From Agromyces mediolanus (lineage in GTDB: Bacteria; Actinomycetota; Actinomycetes; Actinomycetales; Microbacteriaceae): a stretch of DNA of 64,000 bases. A program made the translations under genes and the position numbers. The notes beneath the pieces are model-generated. The model was not told the origin of the DNA, searched no databases, and saw only the letters and a program-made list of their open reading frames with translations. Location: positions 49,071-113,070 of the forward strand of contig NZ_BMRJ01000005.1 of NCBI RefSeq assembly GCF_014648575.1, read 5' to 3'. Positions 25,557 through 34,115 of the stretch are shown one piece after another (position 1 is the stretch's first letter; every line of letters begins with the position of its first letter).

Positions 25557-26323
25557 TGCGCCACCGCCTCCGCGGCCGCCGTGTCGCCCTCGAGCAGGTT
25601 CCACAGCTGGTAGGTGATCTCGCCGTACCGCGGATCGCGGCGCAGCTCGATGATGTCGCGCGGCCGGCCGAAGGGGATCTCCACCTCGGCGATGATGCGA
25701 CCCGGCCGGTGCGACATCACCACGACCCGGTCGGCGAGGGTCAGCGCCTCGTCGACGCTGTGGGTGATGAAGAGCACGGACTTCTCCGTCTGCTCCCAGA
25801 TCCGCAGCAGCTCCTGCTGCAGCGCGACCCTGGTCTGCTCGTCGAGCGCACCGAAGGGCTCGTCCATGAGGAGGACGTTGCCGTCGTCCGCGAGGGCGCG
25901 CGCCACCGAGGTGCGCTGGCGCATGCCGCCCGAGATCTGGGAAGGGTAGTACCCCGCGAACTCCGTCAGCCCGACGAGCTCGAGCAGCTCGGCGACGCGC
26001 TCGCGGCGCGCGGCCCGAGGCACCCGGCGGAGGCGCAGCGGGTAGGCGACGTTCTCGGCGACCGTGAGCCACGGGAAGACCCCGTGCTCCTGGAAGACCA
26101 CCGAGGGACGGCTCTGCGTCTCCACCGTGCCGAGGCTCGGCTTCTCGAGCCCCGCCGCGATCCGCAGCAGGGTGCTCTTGCCGCACCCGGAGGGCCCGAG
26201 CACGCAGACGAACTCGCGTTCGCCGACCTCGAGCGAGACGTCCTCGAGCGCGACGAGCACCTCATCGCGGTCCTCGGCGCTCGGGTAGGCCTTCCAGAGC
26301 CCCTGGACGGAGATGCCGCTCAT
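25553..26323 (-). CDS. NMT1/SsuB/TauB-type ABC ATPase
   Basis: A 256-residue ATPase with Walker A GPSGCGKST (43-51), Q-loop FQEHGVFPWLTV, signature ISGGMRQRTSVARAL, Walker B VLLMDEPFGALD and the H-loop His in FITHS. The FQ-HGVFPWLTV segment is characteristic of the taurine/nitrate subfamily. The ATG at 26323 overlaps the binding-protein stop as ATGA, and its own stop overlaps the permease start. Confidence 0.93.
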   Translation of the reverse strand: MSGISVQGLWKAYPSAEDRDEVLVALEDVSLEVGEREFVCVLGPSGCGKSTLLRIAAGLEKPSLGTVETQSRPSVVFQEHGVFPWLTVAENVAYPLRLRRVPRAARRERVAELLELVGLTEFAGYYPSQISGGMRQRTSVARALADDGNVLLMDEPFGALDEQTRVALQQELLRIWEQTEKSVLFITHSVDEALTLADRVVVMSHRPGRIIAEVEIPFGRPRDIIELRRDPRYGEITYQLWNLLEGDTAAAEAVAQ

Positions 26324-27366
26324 TTCGAGGCGGCCGCCGAGCTCGCCTCGGCCGAGGCCTGCTCGAGCAGATCGGCGCGGAACACCTGCTCGATGCCGGA
26401 GTCGCCCTGGAACTCGAGTGCGCCGCGGTCGCGGAAGAACGCCTCCTGGCGGGCGACGTCCTTCCAGTCGATGGCGCCCTCGGGGTCCTGCACGGTGAGG
26501 CCGATGGAGGTGAGCGTCTCGACGGGGAGGTCGGTGTACTCGGCGATGACCGCCTGGTCGTCGGCGTCCTGCCAGCCGCCGTCGGCGAGCTCCTGCACGG
26601 CCTTCAGGTAGGCGGAGGTGAAGGCGACGACCGCAGCCGGGTGCTTCTCGACGTAGTCGGTGTTGAACACGAGGGCGCCGAGCTCGACGCCCGCCTGGTA
26701 GTCGACGTCGAGGATCTCGTGAGCGAGGCCCTGGGCGATGACCGCGGAGGAGATGGGCTCGATCGACCAGGTGGCGTCGATGGAGCCGTTCGCGAGCGCC
26801 GGCGGGATGTCGCCCGGGCTCAGGTTCACGAGCTCGACGTCGTCGAGCGAGAGGCCGGCCGACTCGAGCGCGAGGTGCACCGAGTAGATGCCGAAGCCGC
26901 CATCGCCGGGAATGCCGATCTTCTTGCCCTTGAGCTGCTCCGCCTCGGTGATGCCGGACTGCTCGGAGGCGAGGAGCGGCGAGGGGTTCTTGCCGGACTC
27001 GGGGATGCGCGAGACGCTCGCGATGACGGACAGGGATGCCCCCGCCTTCGTGGCGTTGAAAAGGCCCGCGCCCCAGGTCGCGCCGCCGGCCACGATGTTG
27101 CCGGTGGAGACCTGCTGGTAGGTCTCCCCCGAGCTGCCGCTCTTCGAGATGAGTTCGACGTCGACGCCGGCGTCCTCGAAGTAGCCCTTCTCCTCCGCGA
27201 GGAAGAACGGCGCGTAGTCGGCGTACGGCGAGTAGAGGAAGGTGATCTTCGGGGCGTCCTCGGCGGTCTCGCTCGCCGGTTCTCCGCCGCCCGCGCTGCA
27301 TGCGGTGAGGAGGGCGGCGCTGGCGAGGAGGGCGAGGCCTCCGACGAGACGGCGGCGAGTGCGCAT
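26320..27366 (-). CDS. NMT1/SsuA-type substrate-binding lipoprotein
   Basis: A 348-residue lipoprotein with signal MRTRRRLVGGLALLASAALL and lipobox LTAC (Cys22). The mature region has the NMT1/THI5/SsuA fold: FLYSPYADYAPFFLAEEKGYF, LKGKKIGIPGDGGFGIYSVHLAL and a Ser/Thr-rich site near GNIVAGGAT. Such proteins bind pyrimidine precursors, sulfonates, nitrate or aromatic acids; the ligand here is not known. It is the first gene of a six-gene operon: lipoprotein, ATPase, permease, Ldh-like, thioesterase-like, DUF1684. Confidence 0.9.
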   Translation of the reverse strand: MRTRRRLVGGLALLASAALLTACSAGGGEPASETAEDAPKITFLYSPYADYAPFFLAEEKGYFEDAGVDVELISKSGSSGETYQQVSTGNIVAGGATWGAGLFNATKAGASLSVIASVSRIPESGKNPSPLLASEQSGITEAEQLKGKKIGIPGDGGFGIYSVHLALESAGLSLDDVELVNLSPGDIPPALANGSIDATWSIEPISSAVIAQGLAHEILDVDYQAGVELGALVFNTDYVEKHPAAVVAFTSAYLKAVQELADGGWQDADDQAVIAEYTDLPVETLTSIGLTVQDPEGAIDWKDVARQEAFFRDRGALEFQGDSGIEQVFRADLLEQASAEASSAAASK

Positions 27367-27564
27367 GTGAAACTCCAGGATCGGGGGATGACCGTGGGCG
27401 GGGGCCCGACGGCGAACCGCTCCAGCGGGGCGGGCCCGGCGCGTGGAGCGGTCACTCAGGAATCTACCGATCGCGCGCGGCCCAGGCTGGCGCGCATGTC
27501 ACATTGGGTCACGCGGTGGAACGTTCCTTCACGGTGGATGCCCCGCGACCCGGCAGCGACGACA

Positions 27565-27601
27565 CGGCCCGGATCGGACGCACGAGTCCCGATCCGGGCC
27601 G
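27565..27601 (-). terminator. Strong hairpin after the amino-acid importer operon
   Basis: CGGCCCGGATCGG (27565-27577) pairs perfectly over 13 bp with CCGATCCGGGCCG (27589-27601). It lies 6 nt after the stop of the leftward ATPase gene and ends that operon. No T-run follows, as is common in actinobacteria. Confidence 0.65.
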
Positions 27602-27607
27602 CCCCGC

Positions 27608-28372
27608 TCACAGCACCTTCGAGAGGAACGCCTTCGTGCGCCCATGCTGCGGCCGCACGAGCACCTCCTCCGGGGTGCCGTGCTCGACGACGACCCCGCC
27701 GTCCATGAACGTCACCGTGTCGGCGACCTCACGGGCGAAGCCCATCTCGTGGGTCACGACGATCATGGTCATGCCGCTCTCGGCGAGGGACTTCATGACG
27801 TCGAGCACCTCCCCCACGAGCTCCGGGTCGAGCGCCGAGGTCGGCTCGTCGAAGAGCATCAGGTCGGGGGTCATCGCGAGCGCCCTGGCGATCGCGACGC
27901 GCTGCTGCTGCCCGCCGGAGAGCTCGCGCGGGTAGGCATCCGCCTTGTCGGCGAGTCCCACCCGCTCGAGCAGCTCGATCGCGCGCTGCCGCGCCTCCGA
28001 GCGTTGGGCGCGCTTCACGAAGACCGGGGCGCAGGTGATGTTCTCGAGCGCGGTCATGTGCGGGAACAGGTTGAACCGCTGGAACACCATGCCGATGTTC
28101 TCGCGCTGCGCGGCCGCCTCGGCGGGCTTCAGCTCGTGCAGCCGCTCCCCGTGCTCGCGGTAGCCGATGAGCGTGCCGTCGACCTCGATGCGGCCCGAGT
28201 CGATCGACTCGAGGTGGTTGATGCAGCGCAGGAACGTCGATTTGCCGGAGCCGGACGGGCCCAGCAGGCAGCTCACCTCGCCGCGACGCACCTCGAGGTC
28301 GATGCCCTTGAGCACGTGCGTGTCCCCGAAGGACTTGTGCACCTCCTGCGCGCTGACCTTGATGTCGCTCAT
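27608..28372 (-). CDS. Polar amino-acid ABC ATPase
   Basis: A 254-residue GlnQ/HisP-type ATPase with Walker [10 protein letters not shown] (39-47), [16 protein letters not shown], the extended insert [18 protein letters not shown]-loop [15 protein letters not shown], signature [15 protein letters not shown], Walker [17 protein letters not shown] and H-loop [11 protein letters not shown]. All are subfamily-diagnostic. The ATG overlaps the permease stop as ATGA. It is the last gene of the amidohydrolase-amino acid importer operon. Confidence 0.95.
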   Translation of the reverse strand: MSDIKVSAQEVHKSFGDTHVLKGIDLEVRRGEVSCLLGPSGSGKSTFLRCINHLESIDSGRIEVDGTLIGYREHGERLHELKPAEAAAQRENIGMVFQRFNLFPHMTALENITCAPVFVKRAQRSEARQRAIELLERVGLADKADAYPRELSGGQQQRVAIARALAMTPDLMLFDEPTSALDPELVGEVLDVMKSLAESGMTMIVVTHEMGFAREVADTVTFMDGGVVVEHGTPEEVLVRPQHGRTKAFLSKVL

Positions 28373-29394
28373 CGAGCGTCTCCTTCCGTCATCCCCGCGA
28401 CGTCCGACATCCCCGCGCCCTCCGGTGCGCCCGCGCCGCTCGGTGCGGCGACGGTCTCCGGGCTCGCGAGCACGACCGGGGCCCGATCGGCGCGATCCTG
28501 GCGCCTGCGGCGCTTCGGCGTCGCGCCGTGCCCGAGCTGGCCGCGCGAGAAGTGCTTCTCGAGCCGGCTCTGGCCGATCATCATGATCGAGGTGAAGAAC
28601 AGGTACCAGACGGAGGCCACCAGCAGCAGCGGGATCGGGTTCAGCGTCGCCGCCGAGATGTCCCGCGTGCGCGTGTAGAGATCCCAGCTGAACGGCACGG
28701 CCGTGACGAGCGAGGTCGTCTTCAGCATGGAGATGACCTCGTTGCCCGTCGGCGGGATGATCACGCGCATCGCCTGCGGGATGACGACCTTCCGCATGGT
28801 GAGCCACCAGCCCATGCCGAGCGCGGAGGCGGCCTCCGTCTGGCCGGGGTCGATGGAGAGCAGCCCGGCCCGCACGATCTCCGCCATGTACGCGGCCTCG
28901 TTGAGCGCGAGCCCGAGCACGGCGATCCAGAACAGCGGGATCACGTCCGCGGTCTCCAGCACGAGCCACGGCTCCATGAACGGCAGGCCGAGGTTGATCG
29001 TCTGGTAGATCGAGCTGAGCAGGCCCCAGAACACGAGCTGGACGTACACCGGGGTGCCGCGGAAGAACCAGATGACGCCCCAGGCGATCGCCCGCAGCAC
29101 GGGGTTGTCGGTCTCGCGCATGACCGCGAGCACGATGCCGACGACGACCGCGCCGATCATCGCGAGGAAGGTCAGGGCGAGCGTCACGCCCGCCGCCTGG
29201 ATGACCCGGACGTCGAACAGGTAGAGCGCGAACGCGGGCCAGTCGTACGCCTCCCGCTGCGCGGCGTCGATGATGAACGCGAGCAGCAGGAAGATGAGCG
29301 CGAAGGCCAGGAGGTTCCGCCACGGATGCCGCAGCGGCACCGCCTGGATCGGCTTCGGGCGCGCCACCGGGACGGCGCGGGTGATCTCGGACAC
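28369..29394 (-). CDS. Polar amino-acid ABC permease (HisM/GlnP type)
   Basis: A 341-residue permease with a basic N-terminus, a first helix near 26-45 and about five more helices between 62 and 275. The family motif [17 protein letters not shown] near 110 and the EAA loop [32 protein letters not shown] are diagnostic. A 55-residue, Arg- then Ala/Gly-rich cytosolic tail follows the last helix, longer than usual. GTG 29394 is 5 nt after the binding-protein stop. Confidence 0.92.
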   Translation of the reverse strand: MSEITRAVPVARPKPIQAVPLRHPWRNLLAFALIFLLLAFIIDAAQREAYDWPAFALYLFDVRVIQAAGVTLALTFLAMIGAVVVGIVLAVMRETDNPVLRAIAWGVIWFFRGTPVYVQLVFWGLLSSIYQTINLGLPFMEPWLVLETADVIPLFWIAVLGLALNEAAYMAEIVRAGLLSIDPGQTEAASALGMGWWLTMRKVVIPQAMRVIIPPTGNEVISMLKTTSLVTAVPFSWDLYTRTRDISAATLNPIPLLLVASVWYLFFTSIMMIGQSRLEKHFSRGQLGHGATPKRRRRQDRADRAPVVLASPETVAAPSGAGAPEGAGMSDVAGMTEGDAR

Positions 29395-29399
29395 GCGGA

Positions 29400-30314
29400 C
29401 TACTCGGTGCCGGCGTTGACCGTGATGGCGTCGAGACGCCCGGCTTCGACGCCCCAGAACTCGAGGATCTCGTCGTAGGTGCCGTCGTCGTGCAGCTCCT
29501 GCACGGCGGCCGCGAAGGCGGCGACGAGCTCGTCGTTGCCCTTCTTGAACGGTGCGCCGGCGGGGAGCGTCTCGTAGATCTCCGAGGCGACGAGCTTGCC
29601 TCCGCTGTTCTTCACGGCGTAGCTCACGACGGGCGAGTCGGCGACGAACGCGAAGGCGCGGCCGAGGGTCACCGCGGCGACCATCTCGTCGGTCGTGTCG
29701 TAGCCCATGACCTCGATCGAGCCCTTGCCCTCGGCGGCGCAACGCTTCTCGACCTCGGGGAGGTAGTAGAGCGGGGCGGAGCCGCCGTTCGGCACCGAGA
29801 TCTTCTGGCCGCAGATGTCGAGCTCGTCGCTGATCGGGTTCTCCTTCAGCGAGCCGAACTGGTTGCCGGCGAGGAAGAAGTCGACCATGTCGAAGTTCTC
29901 CTGGCGCTTCACGGTGTCGTAGTACCCGGCGATGCCGGAGTCGTACGTGCCGAGCTCGATCTTCGGGATGATGTTCTCGAATTTCGAGATCTCGTTCTTG
30001 GGCTCGAGGCCGAGCTTCACGATGGCCGCGTTCATGAGGTCGACCTCCCACCCGATCGGGTTGCCGGCGTCGTCCTTGAACTCGTTCGGCGGGTAGGTCG
30101 CGTCGACGGCGAGCACGAACGTTCCGCGCTCGACGATGTCGGCCGGCAGCAGCTTCGCCGCCGCCTCGCTCTTCTCGATCTTCGAGAGGTCGACGGCCGA
30201 GTTCGCCGAGGCGGTGCCGCCCTCCGCGGCCTGCTGCTCGGCGTCGGCCGCGGCCGTGCAGCCGCTCAGGGCGAGCGCGGTGAGGGCGGCCGCGGCGATG
30301 AGGCGCTTCTTCAT
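29400..30314 (-). CDS. Family 3 substrate-binding lipoprotein
   Basis: A 304-residue lipoprotein with signal [19 protein letters not shown] (lipobox LSGC, Cys19). The mature part is a family 3 amino-acid binding fold: [30 protein letters not shown] and [12 protein letters not shown]. The classic Arg that holds the ligand carboxylate lies in the [13 protein letters not shown] region. The ATG follows GAAGGAA. It is preceded by the amidohydrolase gene in the same operon, so the ligand may be an acyl amino acid or the product of that hydrolase. Confidence 0.92.
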   Translation of the reverse strand: MKKRLIAAAALTALALSGCTAAADAEQQAAEGGTASANSAVDLSKIEKSEAAAKLLPADIVERGTFVLAVDATYPPNEFKDDAGNPIGWEVDLMNAAIVKLGLEPKNEISKFENIIPKIELGTYDSGIAGYYDTVKRQENFDMVDFFLAGNQFGSLKENPISDELDICGQKISVPNGGSAPLYYLPEVEKRCAAEGKGSIEVMGYDTTDEMVAAVTLGRAFAFVADSPVVSYAVKNSGGKLVASEIYETLPAGAPFKKGNDELVAAFAAAVQELHDDGTYDEILEFWGVEAGRLDAITVNAGTE

Positions 30315-30373
30315 TTCAGTTCCTTCGGTTGGGGGGATGGATGGGGCAGGTCGGTGGTGCGGTGAGACGGGGG

Positions 30374-32047
30374 TCAGGCGGGGACGGCGTCCGCGGCGTG
30401 CACGAGGGCGCCGTCGACGTACACGAGCGCCGCCCGGGTGAGGTGGAGCTCCGCGACGGGCGCGGCGAAGGGGTCCCGGTCGGCGACGACGAGGTCGGCG
30501 AGCTGCCCGGGCGCGATCCGCCCGAGCTCCTCGTGCCGGCCGTTCGCCTCGATCCCGCCGAGCGTGTAGGCCCGCAGGGCGACGTCGAGCTCGAGGCGTT
30601 CCTCCTCGAGGAACACGCGCGGGTTGTAGTCGGGATGACCCTCGGGCATCCGCCGGTTGACGGCGACGTGGATGCCGAGCCAGGGGTCGGCGGAGGTGAC
30701 CGGCCAGTCCGAGCCGCCGCAGAGGTGGCTGCCGGCGCGGTGCAGCGAGCCGAACGGGTACTGGTGCCCGACGCGCTCCTCGCCGAGGAAGGGCACGGTG
30801 AGTTCGACCATCTGCGGGTCGTAGCTCGCCCAGAGCGGCTGCATGTCCGCCGAGGCGTTGAGCTCGGCGAAGCGCGGCACGTCGGCGGGGTTGATGATCT
30901 GGATGTGCGCGAGCAGGTGCATCGTGGTGGACGCCGGGCCGTTCGCCCGCCGGGCGGCCTCGATCGCGTCGAGCGCGCCGCGCACCGCCTGGTCCCCCAG
31001 CGCGTGGAAGTGCACCTGGAAGCCGAGCCGGTCGAGTTCGGTGACGTACTCGGGCAGCTTCGCCGGGTCGACGAAGGCGATGCCGCTGTTGTCGCTGTGG
31101 CGGCACTCGCGGCCGGGCACGAGGTAGGGCTCGATCATCGCGGCGGTCTGGTTCTCGGCGACACCGTCCTGCATGATCTTCACCGTGTCGGCGCGGAAGC
31201 GGCCGCCGGCGACGGCGGCGCGCTTCTCGAGGAACGCCGGGATCTGCTCGAGCCCGAGCGAACGCTCCCACCAGAGCGCGCCGTTCACCCGGCCGATGAG
31301 CTCGCCGCGCGCCTCGGCGCGGCGGTAGACGTCGTAGAAGAGCGGGCTGTGGTTGCCGTACTGGCCGATCAGGGCGTCCTGCCAGCTCGTGATGCCGTAG
31401 CCGACGAGCTTCCGCTGGCCGACGCGGAATCCCGCGTACATGTCGTCGAAGCTCGGCTCCGGCGCGTGGCGGAGCGCCAGCATCCGCGCGCCCTCGTGCA
31501 GGGTGCCCGTGGGCTCCCCCGCGGCGTCGCGCTCGATCCGGCCGTCGGCCGGGTCGGGGGTGTCGCGGTCGATGCCGCAGCGGCGCAGGGCCTCGGCGTT
31601 CACCCAGGCGCTGTGGTGGTCGCGGTTCGACAGGATGATCGGGCGGTCGGCGCAGATCGCGTCGAGGTCGGCGCCGAGCGGCGCGCCGCCCGGGAAGGCG
31701 GCCTGCTGCCAGCCGGCCCCGACGATCCACTCGACGTCGGGGTTGCGCTCGACGTAGTCGCGCACGAGCTCCAGGTAGTCCTCGCGCGTGTAGCCCTCCG
31801 AGAGGTCGCAGCCGAGCATCTCCATGCCGGCCTCGACGGGGTGGACGTGCGCGTCGTTCATGCCGGGGTGCAGCAGCCGGCCGTCGAGCTCGACCACCTC
31901 GGTGTCCGGTCCGATCGCGGCGAGCACCTCCTCGCCCACGAGCACGATGCGACCGCCGGAGACCCCCACGTGCGTGGGCCCTGCGTGGTAGCGCTCTCCG
32001 TCGAACAGCGCGCCGTTTGTGAACGCGAGATCGAGTGCGTCGGTCAA
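30374..32047 (-). CDS. YtcJ-like amidohydrolase (first copy)
   Basis: A 557-residue metal-dependent hydrolase of the amidohydrolase_3 (YtcJ) type. It has the metal motif HVH at 67-69 (NDAHVHPVEAG), a probable carboxylated-Lys or metal region near VKIMQDG, a conserved HALGD and the catalytic Asp in GSDWPVT. It should cut an N-acyl, carbamate or ester bond in the cytosol. The start is TTG 32047 with AAGGAG 6 nt upstream. It leads the amino-acid importer operon and is divergent from a LacI-type gene. A close paralogue lies at 38212-39852. Confidence 0.9.
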   Translation of the reverse strand: MTDALDLAFTNGALFDGERYHAGPTHVGVSGGRIVLVGEEVLAAIGPDTEVVELDGRLLHPGMNDAHVHPVEAGMEMLGCDLSEGYTREDYLELVRDYVERNPDVEWIVGAGWQQAAFPGGAPLGADLDAICADRPIILSNRDHHSAWVNAEALRRCGIDRDTPDPADGRIERDAAGEPTGTLHEGARMLALRHAPEPSFDDMYAGFRVGQRKLVGYGITSWQDALIGQYGNHSPLFYDVYRRAEARGELIGRVNGALWWERSLGLEQIPAFLEKRAAVAGGRFRADTVKIMQDGVAENQTAAMIEPYLVPGRECRHSDNSGIAFVDPAKLPEYVTELDRLGFQVHFHALGDQAVRGALDAIEAARRANGPASTTMHLLAHIQIINPADVPRFAELNASADMQPLWASYDPQMVELTVPFLGEERVGHQYPFGSLHRAGSHLCGGSDWPVTSADPWLGIHVAVNRRMPEGHPDYNPRVFLEEERLELDVALRAYTLGGIEANGRHEELGRIAPGQLADLVVADRDPFAAPVAELHLTRAALVYVDGALVHAADAVPA

Positions 32048-32091
32048 CCCTGACTCCTTGGTACTCTGACAACCGTTGGCATTCCGGCGAA

Positions 32092-32121
32092 CTTAATCGT
32101 TTAAGGAATGACGGGTAGCCT
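32092..32121. promoter_or_regulatory. Probable LacI operator and lacI-type gene promoter
   Basis: CTTAATCGTTTAAG (32092-32105) is an inverted repeat with a central CG, the form typical of LacI-family operators. TAGCCT at 32116-32121 is a -10 candidate for the rightward regulator gene, and the operator covers its -35 region. The site lies between the divergent amidohydrolase and LacI genes and could control both. Confidence 0.55.
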
Positions 32122-32204
32122 ATTGACGGGCACCGGCATTGTCAACGCGTTCGACGACGCCGTCCGGTCCCCGCAGTTCGACCTCGGCACCCCGGAAGGC
32201 AGGC

Positions 32205-33194
32205 GTGGGAACGACACTCAAGGACCTCGCAGGACACCTCGGCATCTCGGCCGCCGCCGTCTCGATGGCGCTGAACGGCAAGCCCGGGGTGTCCGAGCAG
32301 ACGCGCGAAGAGGTGCGCCGCGCCGCCGAGGAGCTCGGCTACCGGCCGAACCGTACGGGCCAGGCGCTCCGCTTGAGCCGCACCAACACCATCGGCGTCT
32401 ACTTCCCCTCGACCGTCATGGAGTACTCGCTCTACTTCGCCGAGATCATGCGCGGGATCGTGGCCGGGTTCGCCGACACCGAGCTCTCGCCTCTCCTCCT
32501 GCCCTCGGCGGGCGACACGGGACATGTGCGGGACTTCCCGGACGTCGACGGCTTCGTCGTCGTCGAACCGCACTCCGACGATCTCGGCATGTTCGAGCTG
32601 CTGCGCAGCGGCCGAGCGACGGTCTGCATCGACCCCCCGCCGGCCTCGGCCGAGGCGCCGTGGGGCGTCGTCGAGGCGGATGCCCCGGCCGCCACCCGCG
32701 ACAGCCTGCGGCATCTCGTCGCCCGGGGCGCCGTTCGCCCCGGGCTCCTCACGATCGAGTCCGTCTCCGAGTGGAGCCGCACCATCGAGGCCAGCTACCG
32801 CGGCTGGTGCGCCGAACACGGCATCGACCCCGCGGTCATCGCGATCAGCGCGAGGCAGAGCAACGAGGAGATCCTGGAGCTCCTCGGGCAGGAGCTCGGT
32901 GCCCCGGTCCCGTGCGACGGGCTCTTCGTCGCAGGCGACGCGGTCGCCCCTCGCATCGCCGGTCTGCTGCGCACCATGGGCCGCTCCCCCGACGGCGGAT
33001 TCCCGCTCGTCTCGGGCGTCGACAGCACGATGATGGAGTTCCACACGCCGCCGATCTCGGCGATCGATCTGAACCCCTACGGCTACGGCATGCACGCCGC
33101 CCGCATGATGGCGGCGCTGCTGCGCGAGCCGGGCCGGCCCGCTGCACCCCGCATCGAGCAGCTCCCGGCGCCGCTCATCGTGCGCGGCACCTGA
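32205..33194 (+). CDS. LacI-family transcriptional regulator
   Basis: A 329-residue repressor. The N-terminal helix-turn-helix reads TLKDLAGHLGISAAAVSMALNGKPGVSEQTR, followed by the hinge ELGYRPNRTGQALRLSRTNTIG; the rest is a periplasmic-binding-like ligand domain. The GTG at 32205 has GGAAGG upstream and puts the DNA-binding domain at the start; the TTG at 32139 would add 22 unlike residues. It is divergent from the amidohydrolase-amino acid importer operon, its likely target, with a palindrome in the gap. Confidence 0.93.
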   Translation: MGTTLKDLAGHLGISAAAVSMALNGKPGVSEQTREEVRRAAEELGYRPNRTGQALRLSRTNTIGVYFPSTVMEYSLYFAEIMRGIVAGFADTELSPLLLPSAGDTGHVRDFPDVDGFVVVEPHSDDLGMFELLRSGRATVCIDPPPASAEAPWGVVEADAPAATRDSLRHLVARGAVRPGLLTIESVSEWSRTIEASYRGWCAEHGIDPAVIAISARQSNEEILELLGQELGAPVPCDGLFVAGDAVAPRIAGLLRTMGRSPDGGFPLVSGVDSTMMEFHTPPISAIDLNPYGYGMHAARMMAALLREPGRPAAPRIEQLPAPLIVRGT

Positions 33195-33222
33195 GCCGAG
33201 CCGCGCCGCGCGCGGGGCGCCG

Positions 33223-33951
33223 TCAGTCCCGGCCGCTCGCCGCCGCGACGACGGTCTGCACGGCGTGGTCCGCCTCCGTCACGATCTCGGCGAGTGCGCG
33301 CGAGGCATCCTCGGCGCGCCCCTCGGCGACCGCGAAGGCGACCTCCTGGTGCAGGCGGAGGGCCGCCGGATTCGCCTCGTGCGGCATGAGGTCGTGGGCG
33401 GTCCGGCCGCGGAGCACCTCGCCGATCACCGGGCCGAGCGCGGCGAAGAAGTGGTTGCCCGAGGCATCCAGGACCGCGGCGTGGAAGGCGATGTCGTGGT
33501 CGAGGTACGGGGCCCCGTCGGCCTCGCGGGACTGCTCCGCCATGCCGGTCACCGCCGCGAAGATCGCGGCGCGCTGCTCGGCCGTCGCGTGCTGGGCCGC
33601 GAGGCCGGCCGCGAGCGGCTCCACCCCGCTGCGCAGCTGCGAGAGGGCGTGCAGTACGTCGAGGCGCTCCGGGCCGGCGAGGCGCCACCGGATCAGCCGG
33701 GGGTCGTACGGGTTCCAGCGCTCGCTCGGCAGGATCTCGACGCCGGCCCGGCGTCGCACCTCGACGAGCCCCATCGACTCGAGCACCCGCACAACCTCGC
33801 GGAGCGCCGAGCGAGACGCGCCGAAGCGCTCCGCGACCTCGGTCGTCAGGATGCGCGAACCGGGCGCGAGCCGCCCGGAGACGATCTCGGCGCCGAGTGT
33901 CTCGATCACTCGCTCGTGGAGGGCGGAGGACCCGGGCGACGCTGCATCCAT
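33223..33951 (-). CDS. GntR/FadR-family regulator (FCD domain)
   Basis: A 242-residue regulator with an N-terminal winged helix (about 10-75: LHERVIETLGAEIVSGRLAPG, LTTEVAERFGASRSALREVVRVLESMGLV) and a helical FCD ligand domain (about 85-225) containing the metal-ligand pattern DHDIAFHAAVLDASGN and later RLHQEVAFAV. FCD regulators respond to organic acids or sugar acids. The ATG at 33951 has GATAAT 6 nt upstream on the minus strand (leaderless). It is divergent from the pot-like operon and likely controls it. Confidence 0.92.
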   Translation of the reverse strand: MDAASPGSSALHERVIETLGAEIVSGRLAPGSRILTTEVAERFGASRSALREVVRVLESMGLVEVRRRAGVEILPSERWNPYDPRLIRWRLAGPERLDVLHALSQLRSGVEPLAAGLAAQHATAEQRAAIFAAVTGMAEQSREADGAPYLDHDIAFHAAVLDASGNHFFAALGPVIGEVLRGRTAHDLMPHEANPAALRLHQEVAFAVAEGRAEDASRALAEIVTEADHAVQTVVAAASGRD

Positions 33952-33957
33952 CCCCCG

Positions 33958-33963
33958 ATTATC
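33958..33963 (-). promoter_or_regulatory. -10 element GATAAT of the FadR-type gene
   Basis: On the minus strand GATAAT ends 6 nt before the ATG at 33951; probable leaderless start. Confidence 0.55.
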
Positions 33964-34009
33964 TCGGACTGTCGGTGACGAAGTAATGTCGGACCCGTTT
34001 CGATCGGAT

Positions 34010-34038
34010 TTGAAATATGACCTACATATAACCATAAT
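34010..34038 (+). promoter_or_regulatory. Consensus promoter with internal operator, pot-like operon
   Basis: TTGAAA (34010-34015) and CATAAT (34033-34038) are spaced by exactly 17 bp, close to the vegetative sigma consensus. Within the spacer ATATG (34015-34019) and CATAT (34025-34029) form a perfect inverted repeat around 5 bp. A repressor bound there would block the polymerase; the divergent FadR-type protein is the obvious candidate. Confidence 0.68.
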
Positions 34039-34115
34039 CAGAATCCCCGGACTGATCGCTCCCCCGCTGGACGCTCACGAGGGCCTGAGTTCCAACGACG
34101 CAACGGGAGAACGAG

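Noticed and set aside
27367..27564. Possible riboswitch in front of the NMT1-type operon
   Set aside because: The family can be thiamine- or pyrimidine-linked, but I found no THI-box core motifs such as CUGAGA or ACCUGA in a sensible arrangement.
32139..32204. TTG start 22 codons upstream for the LacI-type gene
   Set aside because: The added residues are unlike LacI proteins and the GTG at 32205 has a better ribosome site.
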